This document shows, piece by piece, positions 8,136-19,028 of a stretch of 64,000 nucleotides of DNA. Positions within the stretch are counted from its first letter, which is position 1, and each line of letters begins with the position of its first letter. Under the pieces are notes generated by a model that was not told the origin of the DNA, made no database searches, and was given only the letters and a program-made list of their open reading frames with translations. Both the position numbers and the translations under genes were made by a program. The stretch is from CAVQND01 sp049518415 (lineage in GTDB: Bacteria; Verrucomicrobiota; Verrucomicrobiia; Limisphaerales; UBA8199), in the NCBI GenBank assembly GCA_049518415.1, contig JBEKRX010000005.1, forward strand, positions 1 through 64,000, in the 5' to 3' direction.

Positions 8136-8326
8136 GTCGCGGGATGATCAGGCGCCGGCGCCGAGCGTGCCCCGGGCGCGCGCGGCAAGCAAGCGCGAAA
8201 AAGATTGACAAAACCAGGTCAGCCGCGTAAAAAACGGGAATAATTCGAGACAGGACCGCCGCGAAGTCAAGCCCGGGCATGAAGCCTTGGCTGGCTGCGC
8301 TTCAACTATGAGTCAGTACAACGCCT

Positions 8327-10264
8327 ATGAAAAAGCCTTCCTTTCCCTTCAACCCCCGGGTCCGCAGAGCGGCCTGCACGGTGTCCGCCGCGGCACTGAT
8401 GCTCGGCGTCTCCCATGCGGCCACGGTGGGATTTAACTTCCAGTGCGACTGGGACGATGCCGGCGCGCACAGTTATACAGGCAAGCCGGTTACCGCCACG
8501 GCTTTCGGCATTTCACCCGAAGGCTGGCAAAACCTCACCCCATTGCCAACCGGCTACAACAGCAGCGACTCCGGCCCCTTTGTGGGTTTCAACGAGGTCA
8601 TCGACACGACCACGAGTGGCGGGGGGCTGAACCCTTTGCCGCAGGGATCCATAACAGTAAACTGGTCGGCAACGGCGGGCAACTGCAGCGGTTTTCGGGG
8701 TTATGGCCCTCCCTACGGAGCGCCAAACCCGCACCCCGGGAACCAAGAGGTTTATTACGGGTTTCTGCGTGACGAGGCAAATTTTTATACCAGCCCGACC
8801 AACGGGCCGATCCCATATAGCGTGACCATCGCGGGCTTGAGAAGTGTTTGGACCAACAACCCGTATGCAATCCAACTGGTTGCCTCGACGGATACGGGCA
8901 TGGTGATCACTAACGCCTTCATTTCAAGCGTGACGAGTACCCAAAGTGTGACTTACGACGCAACTAATCTCACTTACTTTAACGGTATCATGGGTGGACT
9001 CAGTACGATGAGCGGACCATGGACTAACGACTCCATCAGCATCAATGGCGCACCTGCGACCTTTGGCAAGGCAGGCTCACCCCCCGTAGGCTACGCCATT
9101 GCCAGCACCATCGCCGGCTTTATCGTTACCGACAAGCCCGTCGTCTCCATGTCGCCCAACTCGGTGCTCGCCTTCGGGGGCGACACTCCCGTGGTCCTCA
9201 GCGCCTCCGCAGTGGGCGTGCCGCCGCTTTCCTATCAGTGGCGCAGGAACGGGCAGCCCATCCCCGGAGCCACTTTGCTCTCCTTGACCAACACCACTGT
9301 TACCCCAGCCATCGCCGGCAGCTATGACCTCCTGGTCACTAACCTTTATGGCCGGGCAACCAGCTCGGTTGCCATACTGGCCGTGGACCAGATTACTGTA
9401 ACTGTTGGAAACAATTATGTCGTGGACTCGAATACAAACGGGACCAGCCACGACGGCCTGAATAGCGGCGCGAACTGGCTGGCCGCGAGCACGGACAGCG
9501 TGCCTGTCACGCGGAACGGCGTCATGCAGTTCGCCTCCGCCAGCCCGAGCCAAATCGTCGTCTCCGGCCAAACCAACTTCGATGCCACCGCCGGAACGGT
9601 CACCTTCTGGATGCGCTCAGCGGGCGTGGCGGATCCCGGCGGCAACCCCGCCATGCTGTTTGACCGCGCCGGCTCGGACGGCCTCCAGATCGTGCTCAAT
9701 CCCGACGGCACCGTTCAAGCCCAGCCGGCTTCGACCCCGAGTGCCAGCATTGCCGGTTCAAACGTGGCCGACAACAAATGGCACCATATCGCGGTCGTTT
9801 TCGACCAGCCCGGAATGCTGATGGGCATTTATGTCGATGGGGCCCTGTTCTATGAGTACAATCTGATGCCCGTGTGGCAGTGGCAGCCGGGCCAGGAAAT
9901 CGAACTCGGGCTCTCCCACACCGCAACCTGGCAGGCCTACGACGGCCTCCTGGACGATGTGCGCTTCTACAACCAGGTGCTGACAGACGCGGACATCGCC
10001 TCCGTTTACAGCACCGGCGCGCTGGCGAAGCCCGGCGCCCTGGTCATGCAGTTAAACTTCGATACGGCGCCCGTCAATGGCATCAGCTTGCAGTGGCAAT
10101 GTCCCGACGCCGTCCTCCAATCCGCTGACTCGGCTCAGGGGCCGTACAGTGATTTGCCCGCCGCCAGGTCACCCTACCCGGCCGCCGCAGTCAAAGCCAT
10201 GAAGTTCTACCGCTACCACGGCCACACGCCCGCCCCCGTAATTAGCAACCCCTACCTCATGTAG
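8327..10264 (+). CDS. Secreted Ig/LamG-domain protein
   Basis: The 645-aa product has a clear signal peptide (basic start, AACTVSAAALMLGVSHA). The N-terminal 250 residues (TVGFNFQCDWDDAGAHSYTGKPVTATAFGIS...) are a Verrucomicrobiota-type extracellular region I cannot name. An immunoglobulin-like domain follows at about 288-352 (LSYQWRRNGQPIPGATLLSL...GSYDLLVTN). A LamG/concanavalin-like domain is at about 398-560 (TVTFWMRSAG...KWHHIAVVFDQ...DGLLDDVRFYNQVLTDADI). The protein ends with MKFYRYHG followed by a short tail. It is probably a cell-surface or extracellular carbohydrate- or matrix-binding protein. It is convergent with the next gene, separated by two strong hairpins. Confidence 0.8.
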   Translation: MKKPSFPFNPRVRRAACTVSAAALMLGVSHAATVGFNFQCDWDDAGAHSYTGKPVTATAFGISPEGWQNLTPLPTGYNSSDSGPFVGFNEVIDTTTSGGGLNPLPQGSITVNWSATAGNCSGFRGYGPPYGAPNPHPGNQEVYYGFLRDEANFYTSPTNGPIPYSVTIAGLRSVWTNNPYAIQLVASTDTGMVITNAFISSVTSTQSVTYDATNLTYFNGIMGGLSTMSGPWTNDSISINGAPATFGKAGSPPVGYAIASTIAGFIVTDKPVVSMSPNSVLAFGGDTPVVLSASAVGVPPLSYQWRRNGQPIPGATLLSLTNTTVTPAIAGSYDLLVTNLYGRATSSVAILAVDQITVTVGNNYVVDSNTNGTSHDGLNSGANWLAASTDSVPVTRNGVMQFASASPSQIVVSGQTNFDATAGTVTFWMRSAGVADPGGNPAMLFDRAGSDGLQIVLNPDGTVQAQPASTPSASIAGSNVADNKWHHIAVVFDQPGMLMGIYVDGALFYEYNLMPVWQWQPGQEIELGLSHTATWQAYDGLLDDVRFYNQVLTDADIASVYSTGALAKPGALVMQLNFDTAPVNGISLQWQCPDAVLQSADSAQGPYSDLPAARSPYPAAAVKAMKFYRYHGHTPAPVISNPYLM

Positions 10265-10332
10265 GCCCGGTCGCCACGGCAACTCATCTGAGCGCGTGTC
10301 CGGAAAGTCCGCTCCGGGCATCGTCCACGTGC

Positions 10333-10415
10333 GCGCCCGCGTAAGCGAAATCACGCGGGCGCCAGGTCGGGATCGGGATAGGGGCGCCGGGCAACCGGCG
10401 TCCCTATCCCGATCC
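10333..10415. terminator. Two tandem hairpins between convergent genes
   Basis: Hairpin 1 has arms GCGCCCGCGT (10333-10342) and ACGCGGGCGC (10353-10362), an exact match. Hairpin 2 has 19-base arms at 10370-10388 and 10397-10415 that pair with a single G-T mismatch. They lie between the ends of two convergent genes, where a bidirectional transcription stop is expected. There is no long T-run, so a purely intrinsic terminator is not certain. Confidence 0.55.
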
Positions 10416-10433
10416 GCTGAGGAACAAGGCCAT

Positions 10434-12440
10434 CTAATGCCCCAGCGCGGGGGGCATGGGGGCAAACAGTGTAAAGGTCAGCCCATCCACACTGGCGCTG
10501 CCGCCATAGACGAGAAAATGAAAGTACTTCGCCACTTTGTCGAAGGGCGGCAACAGCGAAAAATCCACCCACTCTCGCAGGCTCTGTTGGGGAGCGGTCA
10601 TCCCGGGCAGGGCCGGCCAGGGCGAGGGGCCGCTGCCGTTGGTGGACGAGGCGGAGTCTTTCTTGAAGGCTTCAAAGGCGCCGCGCATTATTTCCACGCG
10701 GTTTTCGTAGCCGAACATGTCCGTGCCCGGGCCAGTGACCTTCTGGGCCGCCTCGGGCAAGCCGGGCGTTTCGCGCAGGCTCCGGCCCTGGTTCTGGCTG
10801 CTGCGCAGGTACTCTTCCAGGAGCGAGGCCTCGGTCGAGAGGGCCACATAATCGCGGCTGGCGGCGTAGTGGAGCGTGGCGGGGCCGGGCGGCCTGGCGC
10901 CCTCCGGCAGGGGCACAGGGAGGGTGGCCGGGAGAGGCACGGAGAAGACCCTCCGGCCCAGGAATTCCCGTTCTGTGGCCGAGTCCCCGCCCGGGAAAAT
11001 CACGAACAGAGCCTTGAGCGCCGCGGCCAGTTGCTCCGGGTTGGCCGAGCCCAGCAGGCACAGCGACGGCCCCGGCCCCACCTCGCCCGGCGTGAGGCCG
11101 CGCGGGGCCTTCTGGCAGGTGATGAGGTCGTCTCCCAGGTTGCTGAGCAGGGCCCCCTTGAGATCGTAGCCCGGCTCGGTTTCCCGCGCCTTTGCGCCGG
11201 CCGTTTCGAAAATGAGCTTCAGGCCGTTGGGCGCTTCCGGGGAGAGGTCCGCCAGGATTTTCTCGAAGGTCGTCCAGGCCTTTGACCCGTCCAGCCGCCA
11301 GCGTTGGAATTTCACCGTGTTCGCCGGCACGAACGGCGGTGGGCTTGATTCCTTGGCCTCGCCGGTGAGGATTTTCAAAAGCCCCTGGCGCGCCGCCTCG
11401 GGCACGCCCAGGAAGGCCCGGAAGAGCAAGCCCTCGTTTGAAATCTCCAAGCCCAAGGCGACCGTCTTGAGCCCCGTCAGGCCATAGGCGGCGACGAGCT
11501 TGTCCGGCGGGGGCTCCTCGACCGGGCTGGGGGCTTCGGGGTTCTCCTTCTTCTCGGCCCATTGGCGGCAGAGCAGGTCCAGCAGGGCCTTGGCATTGAC
11601 CCAGGCGTAAGCCGGGGCCTCGCGGAAAAAGGCCCGGTGGTCGGCACTATAGGCCGCCTGGTCCCCCAAGACCGGCAACGCGCCGCCAGCCAGGCGGATG
11701 ACCACTTTTTCCACTGCCTTGGTCGAGTTGCCGGCGACCAACAGCGAGTCCGCTTGTCCGATGACCAGTTCACTGCGCGCCGGCGTCGGCTTCGGTTCGT
11801 TTTCGGCCCCGACTTCCTGGTAGGCGAGCCGGCGGGGGAGAAATTTGGCTAACCCCTTGGGCACGTCATTGCTGGACAGCAGCAGGACCGAGAACTCGAG
11901 GTCGCGAATCTTCTCGGTTCGAATCGATTTGCCGGCCTCGACCCAATGTTTGCGGAAGGCGGCCAGGTTCGTCGTGAGTTGGCCGCTATGTTCCCTGGCA
12001 TCCACCAGCAGCAGCCAGCCGGGGGCCTGGCCGGCCTTGCCCTGCCAGCCGTTCTGGGTCAACGCAAAGGTCAATTGGCCCTGGGGCAGGCTGGCAAGAC
12101 TCCCGAGGCTCAGCTTCAGTTCGCGCTCGAGCGGCTCGACCAGTTCCTCTTTGCACTTGGACACGAGCTTGCTCCGAAACGGCCTCATGGCCTCGTCCTG
12201 CCAAAGCCGGATTTCGGGCGCTCGCAGGCAGACCTCTTTGAACCTGGCCCAATCCGGGGCTGTCACCAGCACTAGCGTGTCCTCCGGCAGCAGCTTCTCC
12301 GGCGCGGGGATGGCGGCGCCGCAGTGCGCCAGACAGCACACCAGCGCGGCCGGGAGGACCAGGGCGAGTTTATTCCAAATCGCGTTCAAGATGAGACTGA
12401 TTCGCTTGTCCAGCGCCTCGGCTATCCACAGCCGCCTCAC
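10434..12440 (-). CDS. Large exported protein of unknown function
   Basis: The 668-aa product has a hydrophobic N-terminal segment (LALVLPAALVCCLAHCGAAIPA, about 24-45) that looks like a signal peptide or lipoprotein-like leader. The rest is a soluble extracellular region beginning APEKLLPEDTLVLVTAPDWARFKEVC, a pattern seen in large uncharacterised exported proteins of this phylum. I recognise no catalytic motif. The start is GTG at 12440 and its bases overlap the TGA of the upstream protease gene (GTGA), so the two genes are translationally coupled. Coupling to a DegP-like protease suggests a shared envelope role; that is inference only. Confidence 0.7.
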   Translation of the reverse strand: MRRLWIAEALDKRISLILNAIWNKLALVLPAALVCCLAHCGAAIPAPEKLLPEDTLVLVTAPDWARFKEVCLRAPEIRLWQDEAMRPFRSKLVSKCKEELVEPLERELKLSLGSLASLPQGQLTFALTQNGWQGKAGQAPGWLLLVDAREHSGQLTTNLAAFRKHWVEAGKSIRTEKIRDLEFSVLLLSSNDVPKGLAKFLPRRLAYQEVGAENEPKPTPARSELVIGQADSLLVAGNSTKAVEKVVIRLAGGALPVLGDQAAYSADHRAFFREAPAYAWVNAKALLDLLCRQWAEKKENPEAPSPVEEPPPDKLVAAYGLTGLKTVALGLEISNEGLLFRAFLGVPEAARQGLLKILTGEAKESSPPPFVPANTVKFQRWRLDGSKAWTTFEKILADLSPEAPNGLKLIFETAGAKARETEPGYDLKGALLSNLGDDLITCQKAPRGLTPGEVGPGPSLCLLGSANPEQLAAALKALFVIFPGGDSATEREFLGRRVFSVPLPATLPVPLPEGARPPGPATLHYAASRDYVALSTEASLLEEYLRSSQNQGRSLRETPGLPEAAQKVTGPGTDMFGYENRVEIMRGAFEAFKKDSASSTNGSGPSPWPALPGMTAPQQSLREWVDFSLLPPFDKVAKYFHFLVYGGSASVDGLTFTLFAPMPPALGH

Positions 12441-13426
12441 TCCGCGGCCAGCCTTTTCCGCGTGCGGCTGGGCGGCGCCAGGTAGTGATAGGGGTTGCTG
12501 GGATTGTCACTCGCGTAAGCGAAGGCCTCGCGATGGTCCAGGAAGAACTTCACCGCCTCGACCGGGATGGCGAAGCCCAGGCCCTCGCCGAAGGTGATTT
12601 TCATATTGGTTACGCCGATGACTTCGCCCCGCATATTGAAGAGGGGCCCGCCGCTGCTGCCAGGGTTGATCTGGGCAGTCGTTTGCAGATAGAGCTCCCC
12701 CCCCAGCAGCCGGGTCTTGGTGCTCAGGATGCCCTCGGTGACGGTCCGCTCGAGCCCGAGCGGGCTGCCAATGGCGAAGACCTGCTCGCCCACGGCCAGA
12801 GCATCGGCGCTGCCCATCGCGACGTACTTGAACCTCGGGGCGTCCTGGTCCTCGATTCTCAACAGGGCCAGGTCGGCAAACTTGTTGAGGGCAATGATCC
12901 GCACCTGTTTGTAACTGCGGCGCTCCAGTTCCCCGGCTCGCTGGTGATAGACCTCGACCGAGATCTGCGTCTCCCCCTCGATCACGTGGAAATTAGTCAT
13001 CAGGAAGCCGTCTTGGTTGATAAAAAACCCGGAACCCATCCCGCTGGGGGTCCGCACCTGGACCACCGCTTCGCCCAGTTCGTTGGCCAGGTCGCGCACG
13101 CTGCTCAGGGGCGAAGACCTCCCGGCGGCGGAATAAAACCCGGTTTGGGCCACCGCGGCTGGCTTGGCCTCCGCCGCCGCGCCAACTGGCGCATGGGCCG
13201 CCGCTTTATCCGCCGGGCCGGCGCGTCCGGACCTCGAGATCTTCACGATCTGGCTGCGCGGGATGGACAGCACCGTATAGCCGACGTCCACCGCCACCCC
13301 ATCCGGTTTCTCGGCGAGAATCTTTCCGATCACGGCGGCCTGGTCTTTCAACTCAATCGTATCGGCCGCCGCCGCCTGCCGGCCCGCTGCCGCCACGACG
13401 AGCAAAAGGACACACTCTTTAAGCAT
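12437..13426 (-). CDS. Exported trypsin-like serine protease (DegP/HtrA-type, no PDZ)
   Basis: The 329-aa protein has a signal peptide (CVLLLVVAAAGRQAAA), then a short region with IELKDQAAVIGKILAEKPDG. A chymotrypsin-fold S1C protease domain runs from about 110 to 300. The catalytic triad is visible: His147 in TNFHVIEG, Asp185 in FADLALLRI and Ser258 in NPGSSGGPLF. No PDZ domain follows; the protein ends soon after FAIPVEAVKFFLDH, so it is shorter than classical DegP (about 470 aa). It should act in the periplasm or at the surface, in protein quality control or processing. Its stop overlaps the start of the 668-aa gene by four bases, indicating an operon. Confidence 0.86.
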   Translation of the reverse strand: MLKECVLLLVVAAAGRQAAAADTIELKDQAAVIGKILAEKPDGVAVDVGYTVLSIPRSQIVKISRSGRAGPADKAAAHAPVGAAAEAKPAAVAQTGFYSAAGRSSPLSSVRDLANELGEAVVQVRTPSGMGSGFFINQDGFLMTNFHVIEGETQISVEVYHQRAGELERRSYKQVRIIALNKFADLALLRIEDQDAPRFKYVAMGSADALAVGEQVFAIGSPLGLERTVTEGILSTKTRLLGGELYLQTTAQINPGSSGGPLFNMRGEVIGVTNMKITFGEGLGFAIPVEAVKFFLDHREAFAYASDNPSNPYHYLAPPSRTRKRLAAE

Positions 13427-13525
13427 CGTCTGAAACTACTGCAACGAAACCGCTTTGACAACGATTTCAGCCGCCTCGTGTGCCTGTTTTGACATTTCGC
13501 CCGCCATCCTCTAGTTTCCGCGCTC

Positions 13526-14820
<1,295 letters not shown>

Positions 14821-14821
<1 letters not shown>

Positions 14822-15672
14822 TGTCAGCGCGCACCTTCTTAGCCTTGAGCCGGGCCGCCAACCTGCCGACGGTCTGGTCCAATTGCCTGGCCGGCTGGTG
14901 GCTGAGCGGCGGCGGCCAGGCCGGGCAGCGGCCGCTCCTGCTGTTTGCCGGCGCGACCTTTTTGTACCTCGGCGGCGCCTTCCTGAACGATGTTTTCGAC
15001 GAGCGCTACGACCGGCAATTCCGCCGGGCACGGCCGATTCCGCGCGGCGCCCTCACCCCGGTGGCCGTGCTGCGGTGGGGACTGGCGTGGCTGGTGTTGG
15101 GGGAAGTCTGTCTGTTCTGCCTGGGCCAGGCCACTGGGGGCCTTGGGCTGGCGCTGGCGCTGTGCGCCGCAGTGTATAATGCCACTCACCGGCTGTTTAC
15201 TTTCTCGCCGATGCTGCTGGGTCTTTGCCGGTTTTTCCTCTATGTCATCGCCGCCTCCGCCGGGGCCGGGGGCGTGAGCGGGTGGTCCATCTGGTGCGGG
15301 CTGGCCTTGGCAGGCTACGTCACCGGCGCCCGCTGCCTGCCGCGCCCGGAAAACACGCGCGGCCGGGCCGATTATTGGCCGGTGTTACTCCTGGCCGCGC
15401 CGATTTTGCTCGCCCTGCTCATGGATGTGGGCCGCTACCGGCTCCCCGGCCTTGAGCTCTCGGCCGTTTTCGGGTTGTGGGTTCTCTATTGCCTGCGGTA
15501 TGCCTTCTGGCCGGTGGACCGCGACTTTGGCCGCGCCACCTCCGGGCTGGCGGCAGGAATCGTTTTCGTGGATTGGCTGGCCGCGCTGGACGTGCCGCGG
15601 GAACTGAGCCTGGTCTTTCTCGGCTTGTTCGGGGCGACCCTGCTCTTTCAACGCCTGGCCCCCGCCTCCTGA
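14821..15672 (+). CDS. UbiA-family prenyltransferase
   Basis: A 283-aa polytopic membrane protein with about eight hydrophobic segments, matching the UbiA superfamily, which joins isoprenoid chains to aromatic or other acceptors. The first aspartate-rich motif is clear: NDVFDERYD at residues 56-64, followed by RRARPIPRG. The second Asp-rich motif typical of UbiA is not evident; the corresponding region reads RPENTRGRADYW. That and the overall pattern (YNATHR, MLLGLCRFFLYVIAASAG) resemble the EboC-type subgroup more than menaquinone or ubiquinone enzymes. The ATG overlaps the hisD stop (TGATG). It is followed after about 50 bases by the acyltransferase/acyl-ACP synthetase gene, suggesting a lipid-related role; the acceptor is unknown. 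Confidence 0.8.
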
Positions 15673-15720
15673 CTTGGGCCGTGATCATTGGCCATTGAAA
15701 ACTGAGAATTCGAGAATCAA

Positions 15721-17916
15721 ATGAGGCGCCTGCTTCGCTGGCTGCTCCGGTGGCTCTACGGTTTCCGCGCCTATCACGAGGCGGTGCTCGAGACTGCCGG
15801 CCCGGTGTTGCTGCTGCCCAATCACGTCTCCTGGTGGGACTGGCTGTTGATCGGGGTCTGCCTGGCGGAGGATTGGCGCTTTGTGACCTCGAGCACGGCG
15901 GCGGAGGTCAGTTGGTTCCACCAGCGCCTCATGGTCAACCGCCGCACCTTCCCGGTGGACATGAATTCGCCCTACGCGGTCAAGCACATCGCCGAGTATT
16001 TGCAGGGCGGCGGCCGGTTGGTGCTCTTTCCCGAGGGCCGGCTTTCGTGCACCGGGTCGTTGATGAAACTCTTTGATGGCACCGGCTTCCTCATCTTCAA
16101 AACGCGCGCGAAGGTTATTACGGCCTACATTCGCGGCGCGCGGCGGCTGCCCTTTTCCCGAAACCCGGATGCCAAGCGGTGGTTTCCCCGCCTCTCGGTC
16201 CACTTCAGCCGGGTGCTGACCCCGCCCAGGCCGGAGCACGTCACCGCCAGCCAGGCGCGGACGCATTTGACCGATTGGCTGCGGGCGCAGATGGTCAGGC
16301 AGCACTTCGAGACGGAAATGGAGCTCGGCCCGGCCACCGTGCCGGCGGCCATTCTCCGCAGGGCGCGGCAATGGCCGGGCCGCGTCGTCCTGCAAGATGT
16401 CTCGCTCAAAGAACTGACTTACCGGCGACTGGTGGCCGGGGCTGATTTGCTGGCGGGCCGGTGGCGCCGAGGGTTGGACGCGGCGGCGCCGCGCGTGGGG
16501 GTGCTGCTCCCCAATGTGAATGCCATGGCCGTGGTCCTGCTGAGTCTATGGGCCGCCAACAAAGTCCCGGCCATCTTGAACTACTCGACTGGCCCCGGGG
16601 TCCTGCTCGCCTGCGCGCGCCTGGCGGGGCTGGCGCAGATCATCACGGCCAGGAGCTTCATCAGCCACTTGAACCTCGACCTTGCTCCCTTCCAGGCCGC
16701 CGGCATGGAGTTCGTCTTTCTGGAAGAGGTGCGCGCCGGCATCAGCCGCCCGCAAAAGCTGGCCGCGCTGCTGCGGACCTTTTTCCGCCTCCCCATCGCT
16801 CAGCATTGGCCGGCGGCCCAAGACACGGCGGTCGTTTTGTTCACCAGCGGCTCCGAAGGCGAGCCCAAAGGGGTCGAACTCACCCACCGGAACCTGCTGG
16901 CCAACATCCGGCAGATGGTTTCGGTGATTGACTTGATGGAGAAGGACCGCTTTTTCAGCGTCTTGCCCTTGTTTCACTGTTTCGGGTTGAACGTGGGGCT
17001 GTTATTGCCCCTGGTGCGCGGGGTGTTTGCTTTCCTTTACGTGTCGCCCGTGCACTACCGGGTGGTGCCGTCCGCCTTTTACAATCTCAATTGCACCGTG
17101 TTTTTCGCCACCAACACCTTCCTGGCCGGCTACGGGCGCAAGGCGCACCCCTATGATTTCCGCGCCTTGCGCTACGTGTTCGCCGGGGCGGAAAAACTCC
17201 AGGAAAGCACCGCCACTCACTGGATGCGCCAGTTCGGCATCCGCATCCTCGAGGGCTACGGCGTAACCGAGTGCAGCCCGGTCCTGAGCGTCAACCTGCC
17301 CATGCGCCCCCGCCAGGGCTCGACCGGCCAGTTCCTGCCAGGCATTGAATACCGGCTCGAACCGGTGGCAGACCTCGAGGAGGGCGGACCCGGGACTGTC
17401 GAGGGTCCAGGGTCGAGGGCGGCGGGCGCCGCGGGGAGCGGGGGCCAGTGCGGGGTGGGGCGGTTGTTGGTGCGCGGGCCCAATGTGATGCGGGGCTATT
17501 TGAACCCGGAGGCAAACGCAGAATTCCAGGCGCTGGGGGGTTGGTACGATACCGGCGATATCGTGAGGGTGGATGCGGACGGTTTTGTCTATATCCTGGG
17601 GCGGCTGAAGCGGTTTGCGAAGATCGGCGGGGAAATGGTCAGCCTGGCCGCCGTCGAGGAGGCCTTGGCCGGGGCCTTTCCGCAATACGGGCTGAAGTTT
17701 GCCGTGGCGGTCATCGCCCGGCCGGATGCGGATCATGGCGAACAGTTGCTGGCGGTGACCAACGAGCCGAAACTGACGCTGCCGCAGATTCGCGAGGCCG
17801 TCCAGGCACGCGGCCTGGGAAACCTGGCCGTGCCGCGCCAACTCAAGGTGCTGCCGGAACTGCCCCACCTGGGCACCGGCAAGGTGGACCATCGGCAGTT
17901 GGAGAGCAGGCTATGA
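15721..17916 (+). CDS. aas: Bifunctional acyltransferase / acyl-ACP synthetase (Aas-type)
   Basis: The 731-aa fusion has an N-terminal glycerolipid acyltransferase domain and a C-terminal AMP-forming acyl-activating domain, the layout and length of E. coli Aas (lysophospholipid re-acylation). The acyltransferase HX4D motif is NHVSWWDW (His35, Asp40), with FPEGR near residue 105. The adenylation part has TSGSEGEPKG (about 375-384), EGYGVTECSP (about 511-520) and YDTGDIVRVDADGFVYILGR (from about 609), plus a C-terminal GTGKVDH lysine. A low-complexity Gly/Ala/Pro-rich stretch (about 556-580) interrupts the adenylation domain and is DNA of a dispersed repeat (17385-17455). It acts at the inner membrane. 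It sits between a UbiA prenyltransferase and an alpha/beta hydrolase. Confidence 0.87.
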   Translation: MRRLLRWLLRWLYGFRAYHEAVLETAGPVLLLPNHVSWWDWLLIGVCLAEDWRFVTSSTAAEVSWFHQRLMVNRRTFPVDMNSPYAVKHIAEYLQGGGRLVLFPEGRLSCTGSLMKLFDGTGFLIFKTRAKVITAYIRGARRLPFSRNPDAKRWFPRLSVHFSRVLTPPRPEHVTASQARTHLTDWLRAQMVRQHFETEMELGPATVPAAILRRARQWPGRVVLQDVSLKELTYRRLVAGADLLAGRWRRGLDAAAPRVGVLLPNVNAMAVVLLSLWAANKVPAILNYSTGPGVLLACARLAGLAQIITARSFISHLNLDLAPFQAAGMEFVFLEEVRAGISRPQKLAALLRTFFRLPIAQHWPAAQDTAVVLFTSGSEGEPKGVELTHRNLLANIRQMVSVIDLMEKDRFFSVLPLFHCFGLNVGLLLPLVRGVFAFLYVSPVHYRVVPSAFYNLNCTVFFATNTFLAGYGRKAHPYDFRALRYVFAGAEKLQESTATHWMRQFGIRILEGYGVTECSPVLSVNLPMRPRQGSTGQFLPGIEYRLEPVADLEEGGPGTVEGPGSRAAGAAGSGGQCGVGRLLVRGPNVMRGYLNPEANAEFQALGGWYDTGDIVRVDADGFVYILGRLKRFAKIGGEMVSLAAVEEALAGAFPQYGLKFAVAVIARPDADHGEQLLAVTNEPKLTLPQIREAVQARGLGNLAVPRQLKVLPELPHLGTGKVDHRQLESRL
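17385..17455. repeat. CCCTCGAC-type repeat inserted in aas
   Basis: GTCGAGGGTCCAGGGTCGAG followed by GGCGGCGGGCG is the complement of the tandem CTCGACCCTCGACTCTCGAC array at 37155-37200. Here it lies in frame inside the adenylation domain of Aas and encodes a Gly/Ala-rich loop. Related adenylate-forming enzymes have no such loop at this point. Confidence 0.55.
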
Positions 17917-17945
17917 GCCAGGCCATGCCCAAGAAGTCAAACTCC

Positions 17946-18165
17946 TGGCGAGGCTGCGCCTCAGACCACCCCTGGAATCCCGATTCGGAATCGGGATTCA
18001 TTGAGAATTGAGTATTGGGTATTGCTATTGGTCATTGCGTCCGCAGCGGTCTTTCTTCAATAACCAATGACCATTTTTGAATCCTCAATTTTCAATTCAC
18101 CTAAAAGAGGCGCCGGCTGAGCGCACTTGTGCAATCGCAGCGAAACTTGACCTGATGACAACGAG
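17946..18165 (-). repeat. Dispersed repeat family C, inverted copy
   Basis: The reverse complement of this block (CAGGTCAAGTTTCGCTGCGA, then TCTTTTAGGTGAATTGAAAA, TTGGTTATTGAAGAA, a TCCCGATTCCGAATCGGGAT palindrome and GAGGCGCAGCCTCGC) repeats in the same order at 19061-19410 in direct orientation. A third copy is at 30576-30890. The copy here and the one at 19 kb therefore form inverted repeats around the alpha/beta hydrolase gene. Confidence 0.85.
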
Positions 18166-18219
18166 TCTTGCCGTCAAGCACTCTAGCGCCGCTCCAAGGC
18201 AGCCCGGCAGCCTTTGCGC

Positions 18220-19002
18220 ATGAAATCCGACCTGACCTCGCTCAGCGAGAAACTGGAAATTCGCGTCCATGGCCCTGCCGGGCCGCCGGCGCTGGTCTAT
18301 TTGCCGGGCCTGCACGGGGACTGGACGCTCATTGGGGGGTTCCGCAAGGCGCTGGCCGGCCGGGTGCGGTTTGCGGAGGTCACTTATCCGCGCACGCTGA
18401 CGTGGTCCTTGGAAGACTACGCGGCGGGTGTCGAGCAGGCGCTGGCCGAGCAGGGCATTGGGAGCGGGTGGCTCCTGGGCGAGTCCTTCAGCTCGCCAGT
18501 GGTGTGGCACCTGGTGGCCCGGAAACGGTTCGCCGCGCGGGGGGTGATCCTGGCCGGCGGCTTCGTGCGGCACCCGATGCCTTGGGGGGTGCGCCTGGCC
18601 GAATGGCTGTGCGGCCGCATCTCGCTGGCGCTGTTGACGCGGATGCTCTTGGGTTACGCGCGCCTGGCCCGCCTGCGCTATCGGCACGAACCCGAGGTGC
18701 TGGCCGCGGTGGATGAATTCATCGCCCGCCGGACGGACCTGGATCGGCAGGCCGCCAAACACCGCCTGCATCTGTTGGCCGGCAGCGATCCCGGTGCCCT
18801 GGCCCGCCAGAGCCAGGTGCCGGTCTATGCCCTGGCGGGCTTGGTGGACCCCATCGTCCCCTGGTTCCTGGTGTGGCCGTGGCTGAAGCGGAACTGCCCG
18901 GCCTTGCGGGAATATCGAATCCTCCGCGCCGACCACAACGTCTTGAGCACCGCTTCCCGCGCGGCCGCCGAGCAGGTCGTGCGCTGGATGTTGCCACCTT
19001 GA
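18220..19002 (+). CDS. Alpha/beta hydrolase
   Basis: The 260-aa protein has the alpha/beta-hydrolase fold with an intact catalytic triad by pattern. The oxyanion region is YLPGLHGDW, nucleophile Ser89 is in GESFS, Asp210 in LAGLVDPIVP and His239 in RADHNVLS. No signal peptide is seen, so it is cytoplasmic; substrate unknown. The ATG at 18220 is preferred over a TTG two codons upstream. The gene is flanked on both sides by inverted copies of repeat family C (17946-18165 and 19061-19410), as if carried as cargo of a composite non-autonomous element. No transposase is present. It follows aas by about 300 bases of repeat DNA, so an operon with aas is doubtful. Confidence 0.8.
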   Translation: MKSDLTSLSEKLEIRVHGPAGPPALVYLPGLHGDWTLIGGFRKALAGRVRFAEVTYPRTLTWSLEDYAAGVEQALAEQGIGSGWLLGESFSSPVVWHLVARKRFAARGVILAGGFVRHPMPWGVRLAEWLCGRISLALLTRMLLGYARLARLRYRHEPEVLAAVDEFIARRTDLDRQAAKHRLHLLAGSDPGALARQSQVPVYALAGLVDPIVPWFLVWPWLKRNCPALREYRILRADHNVLSTASRAAAEQVVRWMLPP

Positions 19003-19028
19003 CCGCGAAGTTGGCTTGGAAGCCCGTC

